A DNA stretch of 64,000 bases from JAGNHN01 sp964590645. GTDB lineage: Bacteria; Bacteroidota; Bacteroidia; Bacteroidales; JAGNHN01. Each line of letters begins with the position of its first letter. Position 1 is the first letter of the stretch. Location of the stretch: NCBI GenBank assembly GCA_964590645.1, contig CAZPYJ010000014.1, positions 35,325 through 99,324 on the forward strand, read 5' to 3'. The notes below the pieces were generated by a model. That model saw only the letters and a list, made by a program, of their open reading frames with translations, ran no database searches and was not told the origin of the DNA. Of this stretch, positions 1-8,438 are shown piece after piece. The position numbers were made by a program, and so were the translations under genes.

Positions 1-123
1 GGCCAGGGACAGGAATTTTGTATTGGTCCGCTTGTAAAAGAAAGCGATGCCACTCCCGATGCCTGTTGCCAGGCCGGCAAACAAAGTGAGGCCGAAGGCC
101 AGGATGAGGTTGCTGGTATCCAT
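1..123 (-). CDS. zupT: ZIP-family metal transporter ZupT, N-terminal fragment
   Basis: The first 41 codons of a gene that runs off the left edge. Read on the minus strand from an ATG at 121-123, the peptide starts MDTSNLILAFGLTLFAGLA and continues with TGIGSGIAFF and a Lys/Thr-rich turn, which I recognise as the start of bacterial ZupT proteins of the ZIP family. These are inner-membrane permeases that import zinc and other divalent cations. The visible part is one hydrophobic helix with the glycine-rich TGIGS motif. It lies 42 bases after the aminotransferase gene on the same strand, so the two may be co-transcribed. Most of the protein is outside the window, so the assignment rests on the N-terminus alone. 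Confidence 0.72.
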   Translation of the reverse strand, partial: MDTSNLILAFGLTLFAGLATGIGSGIAFFYKRTNTKFLSLA

Positions 124-165
124 TGATTCTTTCAGTTACTTTTTATGCAGGAGCATAAACAGGTT

Positions 166-1461
166 TTACAATGCTGCCAGCCAGTTCCCGAGGCGATCGA
201 AAGCAGCAGTCATCTTAGGCGCATACTCCCTGACCCAGGCATCATCAAGATGATTATTGCATTTCAAGTCCGGGACGGCCTCCAGGGCTCTTGCACCATC
301 GAAGTCCACATAGGCGATCCGGACCGTATATTCTGTTTCGCTGCGCCCGAAATCCGCCCCCGGAAGCATTGCCACCCCTGTATCTTCCAGCAGCCTGTCG
401 CAAAATTGTGCCGAAGTATGAATGCCGTGTTTCTTCAGCTTTTCGCGAAATGGCTCAAAATTGGGAAAAAGGTAAAATCCTCCGTGGGGCAAGGGGGTAT
501 CCAGCCCCATTTTATGCAGTTGATGCGTTAGCTCCCGTCCGATCTGCTTCAGTATCCAGCGGTTCTTTTTCAGGTATAATTCAATATCCGGATGGTCGGA
601 GAAGCCGGTTATGGCTGCGTGCTGAATCGGGGCGGAGGTGGAGGTGTAGGTTTCACTGGCGACCACCGACATTGCATTTTGCAACCAGGCCAGCTCTTTC
701 GGAAAAGAGAAGGTACCCAGGCGCCAGCCCCCGGCCCCGCACCATTTGCTCAAACCGTTGCTGATGATGGTTCCCTCAGGGTAGAAGCGGGCAATAGATA
801 CGTGCTGCCCCTGGTGGTGAAGCATCCCGTAAATCTCATCGGCTACCAGAATGACATTGTACTTGCGGGCTACCTGTGCCAGCTTTTTTAAGCGCTCCAA
901 CGGATAGGTGTAACCGGTGGGGTTGGAAGGATAATTCAGGATCAGAATGCGGGGGCGATCAGGATCATCCTTGCATATCTCTTCCAGTTCCTCATAACTC
1001 AGGCGCCAGAAGTTGTCCTCCCTGGTGGGTACCCAATGTACCTGCCTTCCAATGATCTTCGCCTGAGGGGCATAGGAAACCCAACTGGGGGTGGGAATGA
1101 TCAAATCCCCATAATACACCAGCTGCAGGATGAAAATCAATTCCTTGGAACCGGGGCCGATGAGCACATTGTCAGGATGGGTCTCCACCTTCTGGGTGCG
1201 CATATTGTAGGCGGCTACAGCCTCCCGCAGGGATTTTAGTCCACGCACCGGGAGATAGTCTTTCTGATGCGCATTCCGGCGCAGGGCTTCTGTCACGACT
1301 TCCGGCACGGGAAAGGGCGATTGCCCCAGTCCCATCAGGAAGACATCCCTGCCATCCGCCTTGAGCTGGCGGCTCTTTTCATTAATGGCAAGCGTGGCAG
1401 AGGTTTTCAATCCACGTACGTTCAGATTGAGGCTGTGATGATGATTGGCATAGCGACTCAT
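166..1461 (-). CDS. PLP-dependent class I/II aminotransferase
   Basis: A fold-type I pyridoxal-phosphate enzyme of about 431 residues, cytoplasmic, transferring an amino group between an amino acid and a 2-oxo acid; the substrate cannot be read from sequence. Visible motifs are NYPSNPTG (substrate/PLP contact), VADEIYG (Asp that binds the pyridine nitrogen) and SNGLSKWCGAGGWRLG, containing the Schiff-base lysine and the Arg of the phosphate site. The C-terminal GGFYLFP and the RIAYVDF segment, with its carboxylate-binding Arg, are also typical. Length is normal for an aspartate-aminotransferase-like enzyme. The first ATG is at 1459-1461; the codon six bases upstream is TTG. It follows the OmpA gene by 45 bases and precedes zupT. 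Confidence 0.9.
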   Translation of the reverse strand: MSRYANHHHSLNLNVRGLKTSATLAINEKSRQLKADGRDVFLMGLGQSPFPVPEVVTEALRRNAHQKDYLPVRGLKSLREAVAAYNMRTQKVETHPDNVLIGPGSKELIFILQLVYYGDLIIPTPSWVSYAPQAKIIGRQVHWVPTREDNFWRLSYEELEEICKDDPDRPRILILNYPSNPTGYTYPLERLKKLAQVARKYNVILVADEIYGMLHHQGQHVSIARFYPEGTIISNGLSKWCGAGGWRLGTFSFPKELAWLQNAMSVVASETYTSTSAPIQHAAITGFSDHPDIELYLKKNRWILKQIGRELTHQLHKMGLDTPLPHGGFYLFPNFEPFREKLKKHGIHTSAQFCDRLLEDTGVAMLPGADFGRSETEYTVRIAYVDFDGARALEAVPDLKCNNHLDDAWVREYAPKMTAAFDRLGNWLAAL

Positions 1462-1506
1462 AAACAAGGGCTTATGTTTGACAACAGCAATGCGGGAGCA
1501 AAAGGA

Positions 1507-2490
1507 TCAATTGCTTTCGATGATGCGGAAAAGCTCATCCAGCTTGGGCGTGAGAATGATCTCTGTTCGCCTGTTTTTTGCCCTGGCCTCTGAAGTATTG
1601 GCCTGATCTACCGGAACATATTCAGAACGTCCTGCCGCAGTAAGTCTTTGAGGTGTGATGCCTTTGTTGTTGGTCAGAATACGCACTACGGCCGTAGCCC
1701 GCATTACGCTCAGATCCCAGTTGTCTTTGATCACCCCGCTGCCTTTGAGGGGAACGTTATCGGTATGGCCTTCGATCATCACGCTGATGTCTTTATTTTC
1801 CGCCAGCACATTGGCCAGGCGGTCGAGGGCCTTGCGTCCTTCCGGATTCACCTCGTACTTGCCGGTGGCAAAAAGCAGGTTTTCATCCAGGGAGACATAT
1901 ACCTTTCCATTGCGCACATCGATGCTGAGGCCCTGGCCTTCAAAGCCAAGCAAGGCATCCGACACTTGTTTACGCAGGGCATTCACAGCCGCTTCTTTTT
2001 GGTCGAGGATGGCCTGTAACTCATTCAATCTGGCCTCTTTGGCTTGCATATCGGCCGTCATCCGGTCGAGATTCAAGCGCTTCTCTTCCAGTTCACGCTG
2101 CAAAATGTTCAGGGCATCTTCTTTGGCCTGAAGCTTACTTCGCGTTTCATCCAGTTCAGCCAGGATGGTGCTGATTTCGGAAGCACTGCTCACTTTCAGG
2201 GCCTCGTTGGCTTTCTGCAATTCGCCATATTTCTCCTGAAGTCCGCTTAAAGCCTGTTGATGACGGCGCAGGTCGGGCCCCAAACGGGCAGTATCCGCAC
2301 GCAGGGCTGCAATGGCGGCTTCCAGTTTCTGATTATAAAGAAGAGATTGATCAAGGGCGGAACTAAGGCTGTCGCGGCGTTCCAGGCATTCGGCATAGCT
2401 GGCGGCCAGTTCATCGTATTGTTTTTTGGGAACCACGCAGGAGCTTGCCAAAAACAGCGTGAGGATCAGAAAAATACTTAGTTTTTTCAT
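1507..2490 (-). CDS. OmpA-family peptidoglycan-binding lipoprotein with coiled coil
   Basis: An outer-membrane lipoprotein of 327 residues. The start at 2490 gives a lipoprotein signal peptide, with the lipobox ending ASSC at Cys18. A longer reading from 2652 would add 54 residues without signal character and overlap xth. Residues about 20-190 are a long heptad-rich coiled coil (many Leu, Glu, Lys, Gln). Residues about 205-320 form the OmpA C-terminal domain with IEGHTDNVP, the NWDLSVMRA segment, and the Asp/Arg pair in NRRTEI that contacts diaminopimelate of peptidoglycan. It probably ties the outer membrane to the wall. It lies 13 bases after xth and 45 before the aminotransferase, all on the same strand. 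Confidence 0.9.
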   Translation of the reverse strand: MKKLSIFLILTLFLASSCVVPKKQYDELAASYAECLERRDSLSSALDQSLLYNQKLEAAIAALRADTARLGPDLRRHQQALSGLQEKYGELQKANEALKVSSASEISTILAELDETRSKLQAKEDALNILQRELEEKRLNLDRMTADMQAKEARLNELQAILDQKEAAVNALRKQVSDALLGFEGQGLSIDVRNGKVYVSLDENLLFATGKYEVNPEGRKALDRLANVLAENKDISVMIEGHTDNVPLKGSGVIKDNWDLSVMRATAVVRILTNNKGITPQRLTAAGRSEYVPVDQANTSEARAKNRRTEIILTPKLDELFRIIESN

Positions 2491-2503
2491 CGGGGTATGT
2501 TTT

Positions 2504-3271
2504 TTAGAATTGAATATCCAGTAAAACGGGGCAATGGTCAGAGTGTTTCGCTTCCGGCAGTATACGTGCCCCCTGCATCCTATCAGCCAGTTCCCGGCTG
2601 ACCATATGATAATCGATGCGCCACCCCAGGTTTTTAGCCCTTGCGTTGGCACGGTAGCTCCACCAGGTATAGTGGTGTGGATCCGGGTTGAAGGCCCGAA
2701 AGGAGTCCACGAAGCCCATTTCCAGGAAGCGGCTCATCCATTCCCTTTCTTCGGGAAGGAAGCCCGAGCTGGTGGCATTGCGGATGGGGTCGTGAATGTC
2801 GATGGCCTGATGGCAGATATTGTAATCTCCGGAAAGAATGAGTTTCGGCCTTTCTTGTTTGAGCATCCGGATATAGGCATAGAAATCCTCCAGCCATTGC
2901 ATTTTGAAATCCTGTCTTTCTTCGCTACTGGAGCCGGAGGGGTGATAGATACTGACGACCGTGATATCGCCAAAGTCGGCACGCAGAAAGCGGCCTTCGC
3001 GATCATATACCGGCATATTCATACCGGCGATGACCTGATCGGGCTGGATGCGGGTAAGGATACCCACCCCGGAGTAGCCTTTCTTTTCTGCGGAATGCCA
3101 ATAGGCCTGATAGCCCAGGGCTTTCCATTCGAGTGCGGGGATCTGTTCGGGCTGGGCTTTTGTTTCCTGGATCAGCAGGATATCCGGCGCCGCCGCCATC
3201 ATCCAATCGGCAAGGCCTTTGGTGAGTGCCGCCCTGATCCCATTGACATTGTAGGTGATAATGCGGGGCAT
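2504..3271 (-). CDS. xth: Exodeoxyribonuclease III / AP endonuclease
   Basis: Base-excision-repair nuclease of the ExoIII/APE1 family (255 residues), which cuts 5' of abasic sites and removes 3' blocking groups with Mg2+. Key residues visible in order: Asn in ITYNVNGIRAA near residue 7, the metal-binding Glu in LLIQETKA, SIYHPSG, the catalytic Asp/Asn in LSGDYNICH, the recognition loop near YTWWSYR, IDYHMVS, and the terminal catalytic pair in KHSDHCPV. I start at the ATG at 3269-3271, where homology to the family begins; a start six codons upstream is possible. A -7 box lies just upstream at 3287-3294, and the downstream OmpA gene follows after 13 bases. Confidence 0.95.
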   Translation of the reverse strand: MPRIITYNVNGIRAALTKGLADWMMAAAPDILLIQETKAQPEQIPALEWKALGYQAYWHSAEKKGYSGVGILTRIQPDQVIAGMNMPVYDREGRFLRADFGDITVVSIYHPSGSSSEERQDFKMQWLEDFYAYIRMLKQERPKLILSGDYNICHQAIDIHDPIRNATSSGFLPEEREWMSRFLEMGFVDSFRAFNPDPHHYTWWSYRANARAKNLGWRIDYHMVSRELADRMQGARILPEAKHSDHCPVLLDIQF

Positions 3272-3286
3272 AAGGCTTGTTTCGTA

Positions 3287-3294
3287 CAAATGTA
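3287..3294 (-). promoter_or_regulatory. Bacteroidota -7 element for the xth transcript
   Basis: On the minus strand this reads TACATTTG, a full match to the Bacteroidota consensus TAnnTTTG, 15 bases upstream of the xth ATG. I see no clear TTG -33 element at the right distance, so only the -7 half is supported. Confidence 0.5.
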
Positions 3295-3330
3295 GGGGAA
3301 ATCCGCGAAGCGGATAAATTAGGCTGGGAG

Positions 3331-4617
3331 CTAAGAAGACTTCAACTCACCGAACATTTTTCTGATAGCTATTCCTATCGCTTTTGCCATTAATGGGGGC
3401 ACCGCATTCCCGATTTGCACAAGTTGTTTCGATTTGCTGCCTTCAAAAATGAAATCATCAGGGAAGGACTGTAGCCGTGCCATTTCTCTCGCGGTAAGCA
3501 CCCTGGGTTCGATTGGGTGGATATTCACGCCTCCGTGGTTCTCCTTAATAGTACAGGAGGGCTCATTCCAACTGCATTTCTTCCAGGCATCCGAATAGTT
3601 TTCATACAAACTCTTCCCTTCAGGAACAGCGGCCAGCCGTGCTTTCATCTCATCTGAATGGCGGGTTCTCACGTGGTTAAATGCCTTGTTGTCCTGTACT
3701 TTTACTAAATCAGCAATGGCTTCTCCTGTAGTAATATATTGATCCTCACCCAAAAGGGGCCTGGGATGAAAGTTGGAAGTACCTCTTCTGTTGCAAATGA
3801 AAATAACCCTGTCTCTCTTCTGAGGCACATAATAATCAGCCGCTCTAAGGGTCGTAACATTCACTTTGTAACCAATAGACTCATAATCTTCTATGATCTT
3901 TCTTTCCACCTGTCCACCCAGCATTGAACGAAGGCCTGGAACATTCTCCATAAGTACCACATCCGGAAGGAGGGTGTTTACAATTTCCAGCATCTCAAGG
4001 TACAATGAATTACGGGGGTCATCTACAACCCTGTGCCCTGCCAGGCTGAATCCCTGACAGGGAAAGCCACCGGCAATAATATTCAGTTTTCGACCCTTCA
4101 GTGCGAGTTTGACTGTGTCGAAGAAAGATTGCTTGACCTCCGGATCTCTGATATCCCCTTCGATGATTGGATGATCGAAGTTCCTTCGGAATGTTTGGGC
4201 CGCAGCATCAAAGTTGTCTAAAGCGCAAAGGGCTTCTATTCCGGCCATTTCGAATCCTTTGCTTATCCCGCCTGCCCCACTGAACAGATCAACGAATGTA
4301 AGACTGCTTTTGCCCGGATCGGCCCAGGAAACAGAGATATCTGTCCAGTTTACCATATCCACATTCTTTCCCCGGCCATTTGTCCCTCCGTTTTTGGGCG
4401 GAAGGATAACTTTTTCTCCAAACAGGTTGATAGTGTATGGCGGCTCCACAGCACCCTTATCTTTTTGCAGGAATTTATTCAGGGCCGATTCTTCAATTCG
4501 ATATACCCCACCAATCCGATATGCGTGCAATCGACGGGCGGCAATATGACGCCGAATTGTTTTTTGTGAAAGATGCAGTCTTTCAGAGACTTCTTGAATA
4601 GAATAATAATTGTCCAC
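3331..4617 (-). CDS. C5-cytosine DNA methyltransferase with N-terminal excisionase-type HTH
   Basis: Modification enzyme of a type II R-M locus, 428 residues, transferring methyl from S-adenosylmethionine to C5 of cytosine. Residues 4-50 form an excisionase/MerR-like winged HTH (SIQEVSERLHLSQKTIRRHI, then YRIEESALNKFL). After a linker come the methylase motifs: I FVDLFSGAGG (108-117), IV GGFPCQGFS with catalytic Cys187, VI ENVPG (from 224), VIII QKRDRVIFI, IX LTAREMARLQSFP and X QIGNAVPP. The start codon is GTG at 4615-4617; no in-frame ATG precedes the upstream stop, and the HTH begins at residue 4. The codon lies inside a 10-bp tandem repeat, with a -7 box just beyond. An N-terminal HTH on such enzymes is known to autoregulate in some systems (M.EcoRII, M.SsoII); that role here is inference. 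Confidence 0.93.
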   Translation of the reverse strand: MDNYYSIQEVSERLHLSQKTIRRHIAARRLHAYRIGGVYRIEESALNKFLQKDKGAVEPPYTINLFGEKVILPPKNGGTNGRGKNVDMVNWTDISVSWADPGKSSLTFVDLFSGAGGISKGFEMAGIEALCALDNFDAAAQTFRRNFDHPIIEGDIRDPEVKQSFFDTVKLALKGRKLNIIAGGFPCQGFSLAGHRVVDDPRNSLYLEMLEIVNTLLPDVVLMENVPGLRSMLGGQVERKIIEDYESIGYKVNVTTLRAADYYVPQKRDRVIFICNRRGTSNFHPRPLLGEDQYITTGEAIADLVKVQDNKAFNHVRTRHSDEMKARLAAVPEGKSLYENYSDAWKKCSWNEPSCTIKENHGGVNIHPIEPRVLTAREMARLQSFPDDFIFEGSKSKQLVQIGNAVPPLMAKAIGIAIRKMFGELKSS

Positions 4618-4630
4618 TTTTGTCCACTTT
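4611..4630 (-). repeat. 10-bp tandem repeat over the methyltransferase start (possible operator)
   Basis: Two exact tandem copies of AAAGTGGACA (minus strand). The first contains the GTG start codon and the second fills the space up to the expected transcription start. Position between the -7 box (4637-4644) and the start codon suits an operator for autoregulation. Binding by the methyltransferase's own HTH or by the XRE protein is inference. Confidence 0.6.
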
Positions 4631-4636
4631 GTATGG

Positions 4637-4644
4637 CAAAAGTA
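4637..4644 (-). promoter_or_regulatory. -7 element in front of the methyltransferase gene
   Basis: TACTTTTG on the minus strand matches TAnnTTTG. It lies in the 37-base gap between the putative nuclease gene and the methyltransferase, so the methyltransferase may be transcribed separately from the upstream genes. No convincing -33 TTG is seen. Confidence 0.45.
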
Positions 4645-4654
4645 TGGATTCTTT

Positions 4655-5464
4655 TCAGATGGAAATTATCCTAAGGAAAACTTTAATATTTTCATCAAAC
4701 CTGAATAGGTATGGAGCTGGCACAGCATCCAACTTAAGCCGGATTTGATCAAGAACAAACTCAGGGTTTGTGAGCCAATCTTCTTGATGTTGCACGACAA
4801 CATAGAACCGGTTCAATCCCCACTGATGCAGTGAATTTCGAGCATTTTTGCTTAGCCGTTGGGGATCTGCTTTCTTAAATAAGGACATAGCCAATTCTAA
4901 CTCATTGCCCTCAACTGGTTTTCTCCAATCTTCAGGAATACCTGTATGTTTAAGATCATAAGGCAAGTCATCCAGAATGAAATCCGAGATACTTTTTTCT
5001 CTCAAAGATGGCAATACGTTCTTATGGGATGAGATTATGGTATCTTGTATCAGGTCGTGCGTGGCCACCATAAAATATTCCTGTTTCATAATATCCTGGC
5101 CAACTTCCAGCAACCAATCAAGGTCTCCTTCATCTTCAATTTGTTTTCTAACAATTTCCTGCATACTTAAGTGCATTCTTGAAGGACTCGCATTATGCCA
5201 ACTATGTCCCTTTAGAATGCCAGACTTTAGATTTTTGAGATGATATGAGCAGTTTTCCCGCTGGTATTGTTCCAACACAAAGACTTTAAGCTTTTCGAAA
5301 TCCCTGGCAGAAACTGAAGGGATTCTGTTTATTAATTTGGAGTAGGAAAGGGTCTTTGGAAGTGATAAGTCGAATGCTTGTTTGAAAAAGCTTCTCGCTT
5401 TTTCATATTGAATCATATTGGTAAGATAATAGTCAAACAGATCTTTGATTTGTTCAGATTTCAT
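4655..5464 (-). CDS. Uncharacterised R-M-linked protein, putative PD-(D/E)XK restriction nuclease
   Basis: A 269-residue protein that I cannot place in a named family. The start ATG (5462-5464) overlaps the stop of the HNH gene by 4 bases, so the two are translationally coupled. Residues about 130-165 read like a nuclease core: a helix with THDLIQDTIISSHKN, then SISDFILDDLPYDLKHTGIP, where Asp...(D)LK fits the D-X(n)-(D/E)XK arrangement. There is no signal peptide or membrane segment. Set between an HNH protein and a methyltransferase, it is best read as the restriction subunit or a partner of it. Base composition is clearly AT-richer than the neighbouring core genes, in keeping with horizontal transfer. 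Without a structure search the nuclease call is tentative. Confidence 0.55.
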   Translation of the reverse strand: MKSEQIKDLFDYYLTNMIQYEKARSFFKQAFDLSLPKTLSYSKLINRIPSVSARDFEKLKVFVLEQYQRENCSYHLKNLKSGILKGHSWHNASPSRMHLSMQEIVRKQIEDEGDLDWLLEVGQDIMKQEYFMVATHDLIQDTIISSHKNVLPSLREKSISDFILDDLPYDLKHTGIPEDWRKPVEGNELELAMSLFKKADPQRLSKNARNSLHQWGLNRFYVVVQHQEDWLTNPEFVLDQIRLKLDAVPAPYLFRFDENIKVFLRIISI

Positions 5465-6084
5465 TGCTGGAGTTTTTTGTCTAATTCATCTCGCCATTTT
5501 TTACCATCATACCATCCACAGCCCTCACAACTGCCTTCATAATCCTGCCCGCCCTTGTACCAGAAGTTTATCCCCATAAAAGCTGGACGTTTGTTCTCCC
5601 TGATGCACTTCCCACAAGCTCTATCCTTTAGGAGATTATGCTCTCGTGTAAGCAGCTGAAAATGATGAATGATATCTTTATCAGAAAGAGAATTGGCATC
5701 AACATCCTCCTGCATCCTGGTCCAGGGCATTTTGTGGTCGATTTCCGGTGTACTGCTGATGCTCGCGCCTGTGAAGGCATCTTTATGTTCGAAAATGCTA
5801 AGAATGTGCTTTCTGGTTGCTTTACTAATACTTATTCTGGGTTTTGACTTATACACTGGCTCCGGCTCCATCAGCATATAATGTGATCTTTCCGTGCTAC
5901 AGTGCATACAATATGTAGTTTTTGCCCAGCGGTTTGGTGAGATCTCTTTGAACTTGTACCCTCTCTTTTTGAGTTCCCTGAAAATTGCCGCTGGTTGGTT
6001 ACTCCCAGAGTTGCAATATCCACAAGTCCATTCATTCACATTTTCCTTTAGTGCCTGCAGCAATTCATCTGCTCTACTCATCAT
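5461..6084 (-). CDS. HNH-type endonuclease, probable type II restriction enzyme
   Basis: A 207-residue protein with an HNH-like core: PEIDHKMPW (the His metal ligand/general base) at about residues 112-120, and LLTREHNLLKDRACGKC about 35 residues later, supplying the Asn and Lys/His positions. Four Cys pairs (CGYC, CMHC, CGKC, CEGC) probably bind structural zinc. The C-terminal GSCEGCGWYDG is a final zinc knuckle. ATG codons lie at 6084 and 6081. The first 11 bases overlap the end of the XRE gene, and the stop overlaps the next gene by 4 bases. This is the usual order of controller then nuclease in type II loci. The recognition sequence cannot be inferred. Confidence 0.72.
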   Translation of the reverse strand: MMSRADELLQALKENVNEWTCGYCNSGSNQPAAIFRELKKRGYKFKEISPNRWAKTTYCMHCSTERSHYMLMEPEPVYKSKPRISISKATRKHILSIFEHKDAFTGASISSTPEIDHKMPWTRMQEDVDANSLSDKDIIHHFQLLTREHNLLKDRACGKCIRENKRPAFMGINFWYKGGQDYEGSCEGCGWYDGKKWRDELDKKLQQ

Positions 6085-6310
6085 AAAGTGTATAAAAGAA
6101 ACTAATGGGTTGTTTGTAGAGATTCGCTAAATCTTCGAGCAAGAGAAAGGTAACATTTCGATCTGCATTCTCAATCTTTGATAGTGTTGACTGAGATACT
6201 ATTCCTGCTTCAGCAACTGCCTTTTGAGAGTACCCTGCGCACTCCCTTGCAGCCACCAGGCGACCTGCAAGCACCTTTCTGCGTGATATTAATGTAGAAA
6301 TGCTTCCCAT
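6074..6310 (-). CDS. XRE-family HTH regulator, probable R-M controller protein
   Basis: A 78-residue helix-turn-helix protein of the Cro/C1 type. The HTH core is ECAGYSQKAVAEAGIVSQSTL followed by SKIENADRN, typical of XRE domains, and the C-terminus (LANLYKQPISFFY) packs as the last helix. Length and position match controller (C) proteins of type II R-M systems, which delay expression of the nuclease until DNA is methylated. It overlaps the HNH gene by 11 bases. Upstream on the minus strand, TAACATTG at 6318-6325 is one mismatch from the -7 consensus. A direct C-box was not identified. Confidence 0.82.
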   Translation of the reverse strand: MGSISTLISRRKVLAGRLVAARECAGYSQKAVAEAGIVSQSTLSKIENADRNVTFLLLEDLANLYKQPISFFYTLYDE

Positions 6311-6427
6311 AATAGTACAATGTTAGAAGGTTTTTTCGCTTATTCCGAATTGGAATAATCAGAGTAAAGAAATCAGTTCATACAGCTCCTTCACAATCCT
6401 CCCCAACAATTCCGTATTTTCGTCCCG

Positions 6428-8203
6428 ATGAAACGCAAGGGCTGGCTCGACCGATTTCTGGACTGGCGCATCCGCCACATCAATGATCAGCAGTTTATGA
6501 TCCTGGTAGGCGTGGTGGTGGGCCTGGGTGTGGGCTTTTCTGCCGTCATCATCAAGAATACGGTCTATTTTATTGAATATCTCCTCACCCATAATTTTGA
6601 CCGCAACGACTTCAATTTCCTCTACCTGGCCTTTCCAAGCATAGGGATCACGCTTGCGGTGGTATTCTCACGCTTTATACTGCGCAAACGCATCGGCCAC
6701 GGGGTACCCAGTGTCCTTTACGCCATTTCCAGGTCGAACGGGCGCATCCGGCGGCACAATATGTTCTCCTCGGTCATCACCTCAGCCCTCACGGTCGGGT
6801 TTGGCGGGTCGGTAGGACTGGAAGGCCCTACCGTAGCTACCGGAGCCGCCATCGGCTCCAACCTGGGCCGCAGGCTCCGCTTGAACCAGCGCCAGGTTAT
6901 CTCAATGCTCGGCTTTGCCTGCGCCGGGGCGATGGCATCCATCTTCAAAGCCCCCATCGCGGCCATCGTATTTGCCCTGGAAGTGATTATGATCGGCCTC
7001 ACAATGAGCTCCCTGGTTCCCTTGCTGGCCGCCTCTGTCTCCGCCGCCCTCACTTCCTACTTCTTCCTCGGGCAGGATGTGCTCTATCCCTTTGAAGTGA
7101 CAGAAGGATTTCAATTGAACGATACGGTATATTATGTTGCTTTTGGGATTCTGGCCGGCCTGGTATCTGTCTATTTTGCCAGAACCTACATCACCTTCGA
7201 GCGCCTGTTTTCCCGCATTAAAAACTGGTATAACAAGCTTCTGATAGGAGGTTTATCGCTGGGTATTTTGATTTTCTTTTTTCCATCTCTCTATGGCGAA
7301 GGTTATGAAGCCATAAACAGCTGTCTACAAGGCGATTATAACTACCTCTTCGATAACAGTATTTTCAGTGGTTTCCGGGGGAATATGCTTTTTGCCATTG
7401 CATTGGTGTTGGTGATTGTGCTCTTCAAGGTAGTTGCCACCAGCCTCACTTTTGGTGCCGGCGGTATCGGTGGCATTTTTGCCCCCACGCTTTTTATGGG
7501 TGCCCATATCGGTCTGTTCTTTGCCCTTCTGGTGAATTATTTCGGGATGGGGGACCTGATCACCAGCAATTTCGCCCTGGTAGGAATGGCCGGGCTCATC
7601 GCGGGGGTTTTGCACGCCCCCCTGACAGCCATCTTTCTGATCGCTGAGATCACCGGAGGATACAAACTCTTTATGCCACTGATGATCGTGGCTACCATCT
7701 CCTATGCCACAGTCAGGGTCTTTTTGAGCAATTCCGTATATACCTACCAACTCGCCCGCAGAGGAGAACTGATTACCCATCATAAAGACAAAGCCGTGCT
7801 GACCCGGATGAGCGTGAAAAACCTCATCGAAACCAACTTTGTCCGCGTGGCACCGGAGGCAACCCTCAGGGAGCTGGTCAAGGCCATCTCATCCACCCAC
7901 CGCAACATCTTTCCCGTTACCGATGAAGAGAACCACTTTTTGGGCATCGTAAGGCTGGATGATATCCGTGAAACGATGTTCCGCACCGATCTCTACGATA
8001 GTACACGGGTACACAGCCTGATGTATATCCCTGAGGTGCTGGTGGACTTGCGGGATACAATGGAAGAAGTGGCCGAAAAATTCAAGCAATCCGGGAAATA
8101 CAATATGGTTGTGCTGGATCAGGGCAAATATCTGGGCTTTGTAAGCCGGGCCAATGTTTTCTCCGAATACCGGAACCTGCTGCAGCAATACTCTGAAGAA
8201 TAA
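6428..8203 (+). CDS. ClC-family chloride channel/transporter with C-terminal CBS pair
   Basis: Integral membrane protein of 591 residues. It has the ClC signature segments: GHGVPS near residue 90 (in place of GSGIP), GSVGLEGPT near 127-135 containing the gating Glu, GAGGIGGIFAPTLFMGA near 345 and GVLHAPLTAIFLIAEITGG near 395. About ten strongly hydrophobic helices span residues 25-440. Residues about 455-590 form two CBS domains (MSVKNLIETNFVRVAPEATL..., VLVDLRDTMEEVAEKF...), which may bind nucleotides and modulate transport. The family includes both channels and Cl-/H+ exchangers; which one this is cannot be told. It stands alone between the R-M locus and a secreted-protein gene. Confidence 0.95.
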   Translation: MKRKGWLDRFLDWRIRHINDQQFMILVGVVVGLGVGFSAVIIKNTVYFIEYLLTHNFDRNDFNFLYLAFPSIGITLAVVFSRFILRKRIGHGVPSVLYAISRSNGRIRRHNMFSSVITSALTVGFGGSVGLEGPTVATGAAIGSNLGRRLRLNQRQVISMLGFACAGAMASIFKAPIAAIVFALEVIMIGLTMSSLVPLLAASVSAALTSYFFLGQDVLYPFEVTEGFQLNDTVYYVAFGILAGLVSVYFARTYITFERLFSRIKNWYNKLLIGGLSLGILIFFFPSLYGEGYEAINSCLQGDYNYLFDNSIFSGFRGNMLFAIALVLVIVLFKVVATSLTFGAGGIGGIFAPTLFMGAHIGLFFALLVNYFGMGDLITSNFALVGMAGLIAGVLHAPLTAIFLIAEITGGYKLFMPLMIVATISYATVRVFLSNSVYTYQLARRGELITHHKDKAVLTRMSVKNLIETNFVRVAPEATLRELVKAISSTHRNIFPVTDEENHFLGIVRLDDIRETMFRTDLYDSTRVHSLMYIPEVLVDLRDTMEEVAEKFKQSGKYNMVVLDQGKYLGFVSRANVFSEYRNLLQQYSEE

Positions 8204-8233
8204 GACAAGCATTCTTGTCCTGGGATCAAAAGG

Positions 8234-8285
8234 GGCATAAGCCGGAAAGCCACGGATATTTCCACTTTTGGCCTTTGCTTATGCC
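8234..8285. repeat. Inverted repeat downstream of the ClC gene
   Basis: Arms GGCATAAGC (8234-8242) and GCTTATGCC (8277-8285) pair perfectly over 9 bp with a 34-base loop. A smaller hairpin, GACAAG/CTTGTC, lies at 8204-8219. There is no T-tract directly after the second arm, so a terminator role is only possible, not shown. The rest of 8286-8438 is AT-rich and without a gene; TAATATTTG at 8406-8414 is one base longer than the -7 consensus and could serve the next gene. Confidence 0.45.
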
Positions 8286-8438
8286 ACACCTCTATCCCGT
8301 TAAACCTGAATAATACTAAGCTTTTTTCTCATTATGGCGTTTGTATGTATTTGACATACAACTGTTAAACTAATGTTAAATATTTCTATCAAGAATCATT
8401 TTAAATAATATTTGTACTTGAAAGAATAATTCTAGCCG

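Noticed and set aside
6359..6592. Minus-strand 77-codon frame at the start of the ClC gene
   Set aside because: It is antisense to the first helix of the ClC protein and has no similarity of its own.
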